Part shown: positions 34,972 through 42,837 of the stretch, piece by piece
How positions within the stretch are numbered: the first letter of the stretch is position 1
Layout: each line of letters begins with the position of its first letter
Source of the DNA: Paenibacillus sp. FSL R5-0912
GTDB taxonomy: Bacteria; Bacillota; Bacilli; Paenibacillales; Paenibacillaceae
Direction: 5' to 3'
DNA: 64,000 nt
Assembly (NCBI RefSeq): GCF_000758605.1
Contig: NZ_CP009282.1
Coordinates: forward strand, 186,001-250,000
The notes under the pieces: model-generated
The model's input: only the letters and a program-made list of their open reading frames with translations
Database searches by the model: none
Told to the model about the DNA's origin: nothing
Position numbers and translations under genes: made by a program

Positions 34972-34991
34972 CTCCATATAGAGCATCAGTG

Positions 34992-35018
34992 AAGACACCT
35001 TAACGGGTGTCTTTTTTT
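34992..35018 (+). terminator. Terminator after the 59-residue protein
   Basis: GACACC and GGTGTC with a TTAACG loop are followed by seven T. The bases before it (GCTCCATATAGAGCATCAGT, GAAG) resemble those following ssrA at 669-693. Confidence 0.88.
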
Positions 35019-35264
35019 GTTCTGCGCGTACCAGACATACCTGACTTATACAGTCCGGCACGGATTACACAGAGTATCACTTCCCTGCAAAATAATCATT
35101 AACCCATAATAACGCATCAACTCTACTGATATGAGCAAATGATTGTTTCTGCACCCTTTTCACATTTGATATGCTCGGGTTGTCCGAGAGGGTTCATCTC
35201 ATCCTACTTCAGCGGTTCGGATTAGCCGGTACAAGAGGAGGTGCAGAAGGAGCATCACAGATTA
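35019..35264. other. Leader region before the pectate lyase gene
   Basis: No gene is seen. An open frame reaching back to 35171 in the pectate lyase frame lacks a ribosome site and a signal-peptide start, and I treat it as untranslated leader. No clear -35/-10 pair was found. Confidence 0.5.
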
Positions 35265-35279
35265 TTGCAAGCGGTTACA
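35265..35279 (+). promoter_or_regulatory. cre (CcpA) site before the pectate lyase gene
   Basis: TTGCAAGCGGTTACA fits WTGNAANCGNWNNCW at every fixed position. It is about 40 bp before the start codon, a position where bound CcpA would block transcription, so the gene is probably under carbon catabolite repression. Confidence 0.65.
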
Positions 35280-35317
35280 GAAGGAGCTGCAACAAATTAA
35301 AATTAGGAGGCAATGAA

Positions 35318-37456
35318 ATGAAAAGGACAGTTGCAAAGGTAACCAGTATAGTTTTGCTATTTTCTCTTGCACTATCTCTGATCGCCGGCGGATGGGGAAC
35401 TACGGTAGCACACGCTGCGGGTCTTACGATAACGGGCAGTGGAGGCGGAAATGAAGCCGCTTATGTGGAGTGGTCACCAGTAAGCAATGCATCGGGATAT
35501 AATGTATATGTTAAAGCAGCGGGCGCAGCGGACTCCCAGTATCAGCAGATTAATAACGAGTTGATCCGCAAGTATTCTTCCTATTGGAGAGCTGATGCGG
35601 TAGGGCTTGCAGCCGGAAGTTATGTGTTGAAGGTTGAGGCCGTATCGTCAGGCGCAGTGACGGCAAATGCTGTCTCAGGAACGCTGGCGGTAGCGGCGTA
35701 TGACCGGTCTGGATTTGCTTTTTCAGCCCATTCGCAATTTGGTACAGGCTCAGGTGCTTATAATGATAATGGGACGCTCAAAAGCGGGGCACAGGTGCTG
35801 TATATCACTTCCCAGAATGCGCAAACCGTAACGCTCGATGTGAAAACCAGCAGCTCGGGTACCGTACAGACCGGGGTGGGTCTTGGCGGAATTCTGACAC
35901 TGAGACAAAAAGGCTATGATACATCGCCGCTGGCCATCCGGATTATCGGAAAAGTAACAGCATCTGATCTGAGCGGACAGCTCAACAGCAGCGGTTATCT
36001 TGAAGTCAAAGGTAAAAACAATTATACGGAAATGAATATTACCATTGAGGGTATCGGGAAAGATGCTTACGCCTATGGCTGGGGAATGCTGCTTAGATAT
36101 ACCGGGAATGTGGAAGTAAGAAACCTGGGCGTGATGTTATTCCCTGACGACGGTATTTCCATGGATACAGGCAATGCGAATGTATGGGTGCATAATAACG
36201 ATATTTTCTACGGATCTGCAGGGGGTGATGCGGACCAGGCTAAGGGTGACGGTTCTACAGACCTCAAGAAGGGCTCAACGTATATCACTATCTCCTACAA
36301 CCACTATTTTGATTCCGGAAAAGCGGCTCTAGTCGGACTTAGTGAGTCGGCAGAATTCTTTGTTACCTTCCATCACAACTGGTTCGATCATTCGGACTCC
36401 CGTCATCCGCGGATCAGAGTGGCATCAGTTCATGTCTACAACAACTTCTATGATGGAGTCTCGAAATATGGTGTGGGCGTTACAACCGGAGCTTCGGCTT
36501 TTGTAGAATCCAATGTGTTCAGAAATACTAAAGATCCAATGCTGAGTTCCTTACAGGGTACGGATGCTATAGGGGAGGAAGGCACATTCTCTGGCGAAAA
36601 TGGAGGGATGATCAAAGCCTACAACAATAGCATTGTTGGTGCGGCAAGTCTGATCTATGCCAACTCCAGTACCGGAACTGCTCCGGCAAATGCTACCTCG
36701 TTTGATGCCTACTTAGCTTCTTCGAGAAATGAGACCGTCCCAAGCTCATACAAAGCTCTAGTCGGCGGAACGGCTTATAACAACTTTGATACTAGCGTCG
36801 ATACTGGTGTCAGTGCATCTGATGTTGATAACGTAAGCACAGTTGAACAGGTCGTTACGGCAAAAGCCGGACGCCAGGGCGGTGGAGACTTCATATGGGC
36901 TTTTAATGACGCTGTGGATGACGCATCGTACGCGCTGAATGCAGCACTGATGTCCGCAATCAGAAATTATACTACGGGTCTTGTATCGGTAGGCGGCAAT
37001 TCCAGTCCGGTTGGACCGACTCCGACTCCATCAGCAACACCTGTACCAACGGCAACGCCTGCTCCGACGGCAACACCTGCGCCAACGGCAACTCCGGTGC
37101 CGACTGCAACACCAACGCCCACTACCGGGGCAATTGTTCATAACTTCACTACATCCGGAACAACCAGCAGCTTCTTCTCTATTTCGGGGAATCTCTCCAC
37201 GAGCAAGGGAACTGTGGTGTATAGCGGTCTGACCCTAAGCCAATGTCTGAAAATCGAGAGCGCAACCAGCATTGGGTTCACAGCAGCCCAAGCTTCAACC
37301 TTAACGTTAGTGTTCAACTCGGAAGGAACGAAGGTCAAAGTGGATGGAACCAGCTATCCGATCACGAATGGTATTGCTACAGTCTCGCTCGCAGCGGGTG
37401 CGCATACAATTACGAAGGATAGTACTGCGAATTTGTATTATATGGAGCTGAAATAG
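35318..37456 (+). CDS. Secreted pectate lyase, PL1 family
   Basis: AGGAGG seven bases upstream fixes the start at MKRTVAKVTSIV. The 712-residue precursor has a signal peptide ending near TTVAHAAG, an Ig/fibronectin-like part (about 35-125), a PL1 beta-helix catalytic domain (about 130-545), a Pro/Thr linker made of PTATP repeats (about 570-605) and a C-terminal beta domain of about 105 residues that probably binds carbohydrate. PL1 signatures include VWVHNNDIFYG, the calcium-binding Asp region SYNHYFDSG, and HNWFDHSDSRHPRIR with the catalytic Arg. It splits homogalacturonan by calcium-dependent beta-elimination. Bases 35171-35317 extend the frame but carry no signal peptide or ribosome site. 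Confidence 0.93.
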   Translation: MKRTVAKVTSIVLLFSLALSLIAGGWGTTVAHAAGLTITGSGGGNEAAYVEWSPVSNASGYNVYVKAAGAADSQYQQINNELIRKYSSYWRADAVGLAAGSYVLKVEAVSSGAVTANAVSGTLAVAAYDRSGFAFSAHSQFGTGSGAYNDNGTLKSGAQVLYITSQNAQTVTLDVKTSSSGTVQTGVGLGGILTLRQKGYDTSPLAIRIIGKVTASDLSGQLNSSGYLEVKGKNNYTEMNITIEGIGKDAYAYGWGMLLRYTGNVEVRNLGVMLFPDDGISMDTGNANVWVHNNDIFYGSAGGDADQAKGDGSTDLKKGSTYITISYNHYFDSGKAALVGLSESAEFFVTFHHNWFDHSDSRHPRIRVASVHVYNNFYDGVSKYGVGVTTGASAFVESNVFRNTKDPMLSSLQGTDAIGEEGTFSGENGGMIKAYNNSIVGAASLIYANSSTGTAPANATSFDAYLASSRNETVPSSYKALVGGTAYNNFDTSVDTGVSASDVDNVSTVEQVVTAKAGRQGGGDFIWAFNDAVDDASYALNAALMSAIRNYTTGLVSVGGNSSPVGPTPTPSATPVPTATPAPTATPAPTATPVPTATPTPTTGAIVHNFTTSGTTSSFFSISGNLSTSKGTVVYSGLTLSQCLKIESATSIGFTAAQASTLTLVFNSEGTKVKVDGTSYPITNGIATVSLAAGAHTITKDSTANLYYMELK

Positions 37457-37516
37457 AGAGGCGATCCCTTTCGCTTTATATGGGGAACATAGTTCAAATA
37501 ATGAGAAAAATGAGTG

Positions 37517-37540
37517 GGCTATCCTAAAAAGGGTGGCCTT
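37517..37540 (+). terminator. Possible weak terminator after pectate lyase
   Basis: GGCTATCC pairs with GGGTGGCC (with G-U pairs) around TAAAAA, followed by TTAAAATTT. The T-run is short. Confidence 0.4.
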
Positions 37541-38038
37541 AAAATTTACCGTTACAGACGATGCGGGGATGCGTATCGTGCACGCTGGTACAGCAAAAAG
37601 TTGAGTTAAAAGTATTGATGGTTCTGAATCAATAAGTGAGATGTGGCAGTATCGCTCAAATGCATTGATTTTAATGTCTCTGTACGTTTAGGTGTATTAT
37701 TAGTCTAACAGCATTAAGTTTCAAGGGGGCATCCAATGAACAAAAAAGACCGATTATTAGCCATCGTGCTGGAGCTGCAAAGCAGAGAAGTGGCCTAGTT
37801 AACCTCTTCGAGCCGATGACCGAGGAAGCGATCAAACGGTTTAGCGGTAGGGGTTGACGGACAGTTAAAGTGAGTGATGCCTCAGTTCCGTACATTCGAC
37901 ACATGTGGAGTGTACAGTAAGATTTGAAAGAAAAGACACAGCCGATTAAACTGTATCTTTGTTTTGTGGAAGAGGGTTGGAAAGATGGTATATTAGAGCA
38001 TATGGAGATCTTGCGAATATATGAAAGGGGACGGGCTT
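37541..38038. other. Stretch of decayed coding DNA
   Basis: Apart from the WYL-type N-terminal scrap at 37736 nothing is recognisable. Short frames are closed by frequent stops. Confidence 0.5.
37736..37798 (+). pseudogene. N-terminal scrap of a YafY-type (HTH-WYL) regulator
   Basis: ATG behind a GGGGG-type ribosome site gives MNKKDRLLAIVLELQSREVA and then a stop. This is the usual start of YafY-like HTH-WYL regulators (the first helix of the winged helix). The remaining 280 or so residues are gone. Confidence 0.6.
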
Positions 38039-38413
38039 ATGGTTTGCATGGGATTCGGCTTGATTACCGAGGATGTGCGCCGTCTGCGGGAATTTTATAC
38101 AAAGGTGCTGGGTTGCCCTGCAGAGGGCGATGATATCCACACCGAGATGCAGTGCGAGGGCCTGCCATTTGTACTGTACGATAAGGCGGCCTCCATCGCA
38201 GATATGGCATTTTCTTATGATGACTCCATGGGGCATGGGCACACCACCATCTCCTTCCGCGTGGAGGATGTGGACACCGAATACGCCCGGCTGCAACAGA
38301 TGGGCGTTGCCTTCATGACGCAGCCATATACCTACCCATGGGGTGCGCGCAGCGTGCATTTCAGGGACCCGGACGGAAATATCGTGACCTTGGTTACTCC
38401 GCCGAAACGGTAG
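38039..38413 (+). CDS. VOC family (glyoxalase/bleomycin-resistance fold) protein
   Basis: The start at ATG 38039 (MVCMGFGLITEDVRRLREFY) follows AAGGGGA at good spacing; the frame could extend six codons further up. The 124-residue protein has the full beta-alpha-beta-beta-beta pair: strand VCMGFGLIT with helix LREFYTKVLG, and at the end GARSVHFRDPDGNIVTLVTP. HGHTTISFRVEDVDTEYARL is the second module start. Metal-ligand positions look partly conserved. VOC proteins include dioxygenases, antibiotic-binding proteins and thiol transferases, so no reaction can be given. It stands alone, converging with the WYL gene behind it. Confidence 0.85.
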   Translation: MVCMGFGLITEDVRRLREFYTKVLGCPAEGDDIHTEMQCEGLPFVLYDKAASIADMAFSYDDSMGHGHTTISFRVEDVDTEYARLQQMGVAFMTQPYTYPWGARSVHFRDPDGNIVTLVTPPKR

Positions 38414-38431
38414 GCATTCGTGGATATCGAT

Positions 38432-39268
38432 TTAATCAAGCTCTCGCTGCTGCGTGAATTCCTGTTTCCCCGCCTCCCCATACCGCTCAACCGCCATCTC
38501 CGCCGACATCAGCATACGCCGCTTAAGCTGCCCGCCCTCCACGATTTTAACCCGCAGGCCCAGGAAGCGGATTCGGGATAACAGGAACTCGCTGTCGTCT
38601 CTCATGTAGTTGACATGAATCTGGTAGATGCCGTTAGCCTCATCGAAGGACACGGATTTATCGAAGCAGGAGAAGGCGGATAGTATCCGTGACAGCTCCG
38701 CATTATAGGTAGGAATGACTTGGATGCAGGCCGATTCCTTGAGACCTTCTAATAAGCGCGCTATCCGTGCCTTCAGGTCATCCATCCGTTTGGCAGGAAT
38801 GGGGAATACTTCGACCGAAACAATATTTCTTAGTTTGGTAGACATGAGCGAACGCTGCCGGGTGCTGTACCATTGCAGATACCACTCCCGCTTGTACATG
38901 TTGTACTCCAGCTTGTGAGGGAAGCCGGCCTGATCCGCTCGTTCGCCGCCATGCTTAATCTGATAAGTAATCAGAATGCCTTGATTCTGCATAATCATGC
39001 GGCGGAGTGTGCGGAGCAGCGGATGATAGACCTGGCGCTCTTTACTGCGGGCTTTCTCCATAATAATCTCCCGCACTTCTATGGATGCTTCAGCCTCCAG
39101 TATAGAATCCAGTTTCATTAAAGTTTCCGGTGTAAAAGCCGCCTCTGAAGCCGGGTGTATTAACATCGTTTTCAGCCATGAACGTTCCTGCGAGGTCAAC
39201 GCAAGTGACCCCGCTTCATCGAGGCGTGAGATGATCTGGAAATTGAATATTTTCTCAAATGGATTCAT
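38432..39268 (-). CDS. WYL domain protein, second of a pair
   Basis: The chosen start (ATG 39268, MNPFEKIFNFQIISRLDEAG) overlaps the end of the gene before it by 14 bases, so translation is coupled. The 278-residue protein has a short helical front and a WYL-like core in the middle (about 100-180, with QGILITYQIKHG and KREWYLQWYSTRQRSLMSTK) plus a WCX-type C-terminal domain. WYL domains are thought to bind nucleotides or nucleic acid ends and control defence and repair genes. No clear helix-turn-helix is visible, so it may need its partner to bind DNA. The pair is divergent from an RNA-repair operon. Confidence 0.85.
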   Translation of the reverse strand: MNPFEKIFNFQIISRLDEAGSLALTSQERSWLKTMLIHPASEAAFTPETLMKLDSILEAEASIEVREIIMEKARSKERQVYHPLLRTLRRMIMQNQGILITYQIKHGGERADQAGFPHKLEYNMYKREWYLQWYSTRQRSLMSTKLRNIVSVEVFPIPAKRMDDLKARIARLLEGLKESACIQVIPTYNAELSRILSAFSCFDKSVSFDEANGIYQIHVNYMRDDSEFLLSRIRFLGLRVKIVEGGQLKRRMLMSAEMAVERYGEAGKQEFTQQRELD

Positions 39269-40568
39269 AGTAGCTCCGGAGCTCCTTCCATTCCGCAATA
39301 AATTGCTTACGAAGCCAACGGGGTCCTAAGATCTCACAGCTCGAACCGAAGCTCCGTAGCCAAGGCTTGATTTCATAAATCTCGTTCACTTCGATCTCGT
39401 ACAGGAACGTTGTATCGGACTCCTCTGTAATCACGCCCCATTGTCCCTGCGCCTCAACCCGCTCCCGGATGAAATTAGCACCGGACCCGCTGGGATTATA
39501 GAATCTGACAGCTACCTTAACCGTACGATTGGTATCTGTGACCCAGCTGTTCTTCAGCTGCGCTTCCAGAGCTTTAAGCTTCTCCGCATATTCTTCTTCT
39601 TCCACGGGTTCGCCCTCTTCAATCTGCGTAAGGCCCTCCATCCGGAATTTCTTGATCTCCATCCGGGCATGATGTCCGATTAAATACCACCGCCCATACT
39701 GATGGTCGTAAACGACGCGTAGCGGAAGGATACTATCTGTAATACCCGCAGACTCCCGCTCAAAGAGAGGGTTCGTGTTCTGGGAGGTGTAGTTCATTCC
39801 TTTTTTCGGGGACAGATAGAGAAACCGGATTCTCCGGCGCTGTTGAATAGCACCGAATATCGTGTAGAGATGAGCCTCATCAAGAATACGTGAATGGTAA
39901 TTGTATTTATATCTATGGGTCTCTGTAGCTTCGGGGTTAAAGCCCCGCTTCCGCAGAACCTTCTTCAGGGTGTCGCGCAGCAGGTAGCCCTGTACAGACG
40001 GAATCTGTGTATTAGCGATGACATCCACGTAGTCATAGAGGTCCAAAAGCTGATCATCTGTTAGCTGGTCAATCAGGTCGTTGGCAGCCTTGTACCGGTA
40101 AGGACGCCGCTCATTGACACGGAGAATGACACCAACTTCCTCCAGGTATTTCAGATCTCCCCGGATGGTCTTCTCATCAGGCAGCGGCGAATCGGCGGGC
40201 ATCTGCTCACTGCATAGATCCTGCAGATCCTTGGCAGTCCGCTCCTGGGTCTGGAGTGCTGTTAAGAGTAGGGTAAGCCGGATGCTCTCCGTTTCCTTAA
40301 GCGACTTCGCCCGGAACAGGAACAGTAGCAGCGGATCGGCAGATTCATAGTAGTTGTAACGGAGCCACTCGGAGAGCTCGGTTCCTTGCTCAGCAGGCAG
40401 ATCCTGCTGCAGGACAGTAACCATTTCCTTCAGGTTGCGCAGCGTTTTGTCATAGGTATGTACGGAAATGCCGAGCCGGTCGGCGAATTGTTGTCTGCTG
40501 TAGGCTCCCCCGGCTAAAGACAGCATGCGAAGAAACTGAATTTCTTTATCAAAGCTTTCCTTGGCCAT
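39255..40568 (-). CDS. HTH-WYL transcriptional regulator
   Basis: GGAGGATTACAA before ATG 40568 sets the start MAKESFDKEIQFLRMLSL; a longer frame to 40598 has no such site. The 437-residue protein has an N-terminal winged-helix segment (about 10-60, YSRQQFADRLGISVHTYDKT), a helical middle, a WYL domain (about 250-330, RRIRFLYLSPKKG, VYDHQYGRWYLIGHH) and a WCX-like C-terminus (about 360-437). Its gene is transcribed away from rlaP, hen1 and pnkp, with 178 bp between the starts, so it is the obvious candidate for their control. The ligand could be a broken RNA end or a nucleotide signal; this is inference. Confidence 0.9.
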   Translation of the reverse strand: MAKESFDKEIQFLRMLSLAGGAYSRQQFADRLGISVHTYDKTLRNLKEMVTVLQQDLPAEQGTELSEWLRYNYYESADPLLLFLFRAKSLKETESIRLTLLLTALQTQERTAKDLQDLCSEQMPADSPLPDEKTIRGDLKYLEEVGVILRVNERRPYRYKAANDLIDQLTDDQLLDLYDYVDVIANTQIPSVQGYLLRDTLKKVLRKRGFNPEATETHRYKYNYHSRILDEAHLYTIFGAIQQRRRIRFLYLSPKKGMNYTSQNTNPLFERESAGITDSILPLRVVYDHQYGRWYLIGHHARMEIKKFRMEGLTQIEEGEPVEEEEYAEKLKALEAQLKNSWVTDTNRTVKVAVRFYNPSGSGANFIRERVEAQGQWGVITEESDTTFLYEIEVNEIYEIKPWLRSFGSSCEILGPRWLRKQFIAEWKELRSYYESI

Positions 40569-40746
40569 TTGTAATCCTCCAGCCTGTAACGAATTCATTA
40601 GAAGTGATAGTACCTATTTATATTAAGCACCAGAGTTGAAGAAAATGGAAGGTTTTTTGCCTGCCGCCATACTTCCGCCCTGTTCGTGAATGGGAAAATG
40701 AGGGAAGATAGGTTTCATGAAGCCGAGTTGAACTGGAGTGATAACA

Positions 40747-41538
40747 ATGACCTTTATAAACAAACTTATCCTGGAGCAGCTGGAACAGATTGAACAGGAA
40801 GAGCAGGTTACCATCCTCTATGCCTGTGAATCAGGCAGCCGGGCGTGGGGTTTCCCCTCTCAGGACAGTGATTATGATGTGCGGTTCATTTACCTACATA
40901 AGCCGGAATGGTATTTGTCTATCTACGATAAACGGGATGTCATAGAGCGTCCGATTAACAATAGGCTGGATATCAATGGGTGGGATTTACGTAAGGCGCT
41001 TAATTTATTCCGTAAGTCCAATCCGCCGCTGCTGGAGTGGCTGCAATCGCCGATTCAGTATGCAGAGAAGTTCAGTGTAGCCGGGCAGCTTAGAGGAATA
41101 TCGCCATATACTTTTTCACCTAAATCCTGTATGTACCATTACTTGAATATGGCTAAAGGCAATTACCGTGATTACCTGCTGGGCGAGCAGGTCAAGATCA
41201 AGAAATACTTTTATGTGCTGCGCCCGGTTCTGGCCTGTGAATGGATTAACCGGTATGAAGAGATGCCGCCGATGGAGTTCGATGTGCTGGTAGACCGGCT
41301 GATTCCGCAGGATGGAGAGCTATGGCAGGCAGTGCAGCAATTACTGGCACGGAAGAAATCCGGTGAAGAGCTGGATGTTGAGCCGCGGTTAAGCGCGATT
41401 AACGATTATTTGGAAGAGCAGCTTGGGGTGCTGGAGAAGGTGGCAGCGGCGGCCTTGAGTATCAAAGAGGATAACCGGGACCAGCAGCTGGATGCCCTTT
41501 TCCGGGAGGCGCTGCAGGAAGTATGGGAAAGTGACTAA
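40747..41538 (+). CDS. RlaP-like nucleotidyltransferase (YcgL family)
   Basis: GGAG ten bases before ATG 40747 (MTFINKLILEQLEQ) supports this start over GTG 40738. The 263-residue protein has the polymerase-beta-type fold: GSRAWGFPSQDSDYDVRFIY holds the GS motif and the two Asp of the metal site, and RLDINGWDLRKAL carries a third acidic residue. These are features of the YcgL-like minimal nucleotidyltransferases; relatives encoded beside RNA ligases were named RlaP (RNA ligase-associated polymerase). Its place 30 bp before hen1 fits a role in adding nucleotides to damaged RNA ends before or after sealing. Confidence 0.87.
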   Translation: MTFINKLILEQLEQIEQEEQVTILYACESGSRAWGFPSQDSDYDVRFIYLHKPEWYLSIYDKRDVIERPINNRLDINGWDLRKALNLFRKSNPPLLEWLQSPIQYAEKFSVAGQLRGISPYTFSPKSCMYHYLNMAKGNYRDYLLGEQVKIKKYFYVLRPVLACEWINRYEEMPPMEFDVLVDRLIPQDGELWQAVQQLLARKKSGEELDVEPRLSAINDYLEEQLGVLEKVAAAALSIKEDNRDQQLDALFREALQEVWESD

Positions 41539-41568
41539 GACAGGAAGACTGACAGGAGGAAGATCGTA

Positions 41569-42834
41569 GTGGCTATTGTACAACTGAAATCAACAAACCC
41601 GAAGTTCACCTTTTTGATCAAAAAAAATCCGCAGAGCGGCATGCAGCTTCGCCCGGTCCGCAAAGGGATAGCCTACGGCTGGTATTCGGATGATGCTACC
41701 TATAACGTTTTTTTCAAGGATGCAGATAATGAACTCTCCTATAAGCAGAGCGACAGTGACAGCTTTGAGTATCTCAATGTCTCCCGGTATAACACCCCGC
41801 TGTTTCCGCTGAATGCGGTGAATGAGTTCTTCTCCACGCCTGTTAAGGCGCAGGATGAGCGGGACATTGAAGGCTATGAGCATACCTTTTATATCCATAT
41901 GGTTCAGGTGGAGCGGCTGCATTATATTGAATTTTTCAACAAGCATCTGAAGGATTATACCTTCTCCCTGCAGCATCAGGCGCATAAGAGCTATTCACTA
42001 ACCATTACCACACATAAAAGCCTGTATCACCTCCTGCATGTGACTCAGGTGCTGTCCCTGTTCTTATCCATTTTTGGTGATGAGTATATTGATATTTCAG
42101 ACCGTATTCTGGATAAATATATCCGCAGCCTGAATGTGATTGATGCACCGTTCTACATCCGCAGTCTGTTTGCACGGAGCTTCCTTACTACCCGGGAACT
42201 GTTCAAGCGCTACAAAGCCTCCATTGAACAAACGGAGCAGGCCTCCATCGGGCTGGAGTATGGCGGTACGGCGATGCAGCGGCGTACGTTTATCTCAAGT
42301 GTGCTTCCATTTAACAAGCCGATTCTGGATATCGGTTGCGGGGAGGGCTTCTATGCCATTCCGTTTGCCGGGAAAATAGAGAGTACCTATTACGCGGTGG
42401 ATATCAATGCAGAGCTGCTGGAGGTTGTGAACCGGAAGGCAAAGGCCAAGCAAATCGATAACATCGCCACCTTCGGCTCGCTGGATCATTTTCTGGAGTC
42501 GTATAACGGGGAGCAGGTCGATGTGATTCTGACCGAAGTGGTAGAGCATATGAGCGAGGATGAAGCGGCTGCGCTGATCCGGCAAATTATCGGAAGTGTA
42601 GATTTCGCACAGCTGATTGTGACCACGCCGAATGCCGACTTCAACCGGTATTATGAGCTGGAGGGATTCCGGCATGAGGATCATAAGTGGGAAATGGGTA
42701 TTGATGCGTTCCGCGAGTGGTTCACAGATACGATTCAAGGCCTGGCCGTTGAGGCGGAGTACGGGATGGTCGGTGACCGGGTAGATGAGATCCGGACGAC
42801 GCAAAGCGCGATTGTGCGCAGAAAGGAGGAATAG
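41569..42834 (+). CDS. hen1: Bacterial Hen1, RNA 3'-terminal ribose 2'-O-methyltransferase
   Basis: The GTG start follows AGGAGGAAG. The 421-residue protein has an N-terminal half (about 1-235) that in bacterial Hen1 helps activate the Pnkp ligase, and a C-terminal SAM methyltransferase: ILDIGCGEGFYAIPFAG binds SAM, and the manganese-binding set that defines Hen1 is present as TEVVEHM (Glu-x-x-Glu-His, about residue 322) with HEDHKWEM (His, about 372). Hen1 methylates the 2'-OH at the 3' end of a cleaved RNA before sealing, so the repaired RNA resists being cut again at the same place. It sits four bases before the pnkp start codon. Confidence 0.95.
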   Translation: MAIVQLKSTNPKFTFLIKKNPQSGMQLRPVRKGIAYGWYSDDATYNVFFKDADNELSYKQSDSDSFEYLNVSRYNTPLFPLNAVNEFFSTPVKAQDERDIEGYEHTFYIHMVQVERLHYIEFFNKHLKDYTFSLQHQAHKSYSLTITTHKSLYHLLHVTQVLSLFLSIFGDEYIDISDRILDKYIRSLNVIDAPFYIRSLFARSFLTTRELFKRYKASIEQTEQASIGLEYGGTAMQRRTFISSVLPFNKPILDIGCGEGFYAIPFAGKIESTYYAVDINAELLEVVNRKAKAKQIDNIATFGSLDHFLESYNGEQVDVILTEVVEHMSEDEAAALIRQIIGSVDFAQLIVTTPNADFNRYYELEGFRHEDHKWEMGIDAFREWFTDTIQGLAVEAEYGMVGDRVDEIRTTQSAIVRRKEE

Positions 42835-42837
42835 ACA

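Noticed and set aside
35171-35317. Longer start for the pectate lyase
   Set aside because: The extra 49 residues carry no signal peptide, while AGGAGG stands before the internal ATG that starts a normal one.
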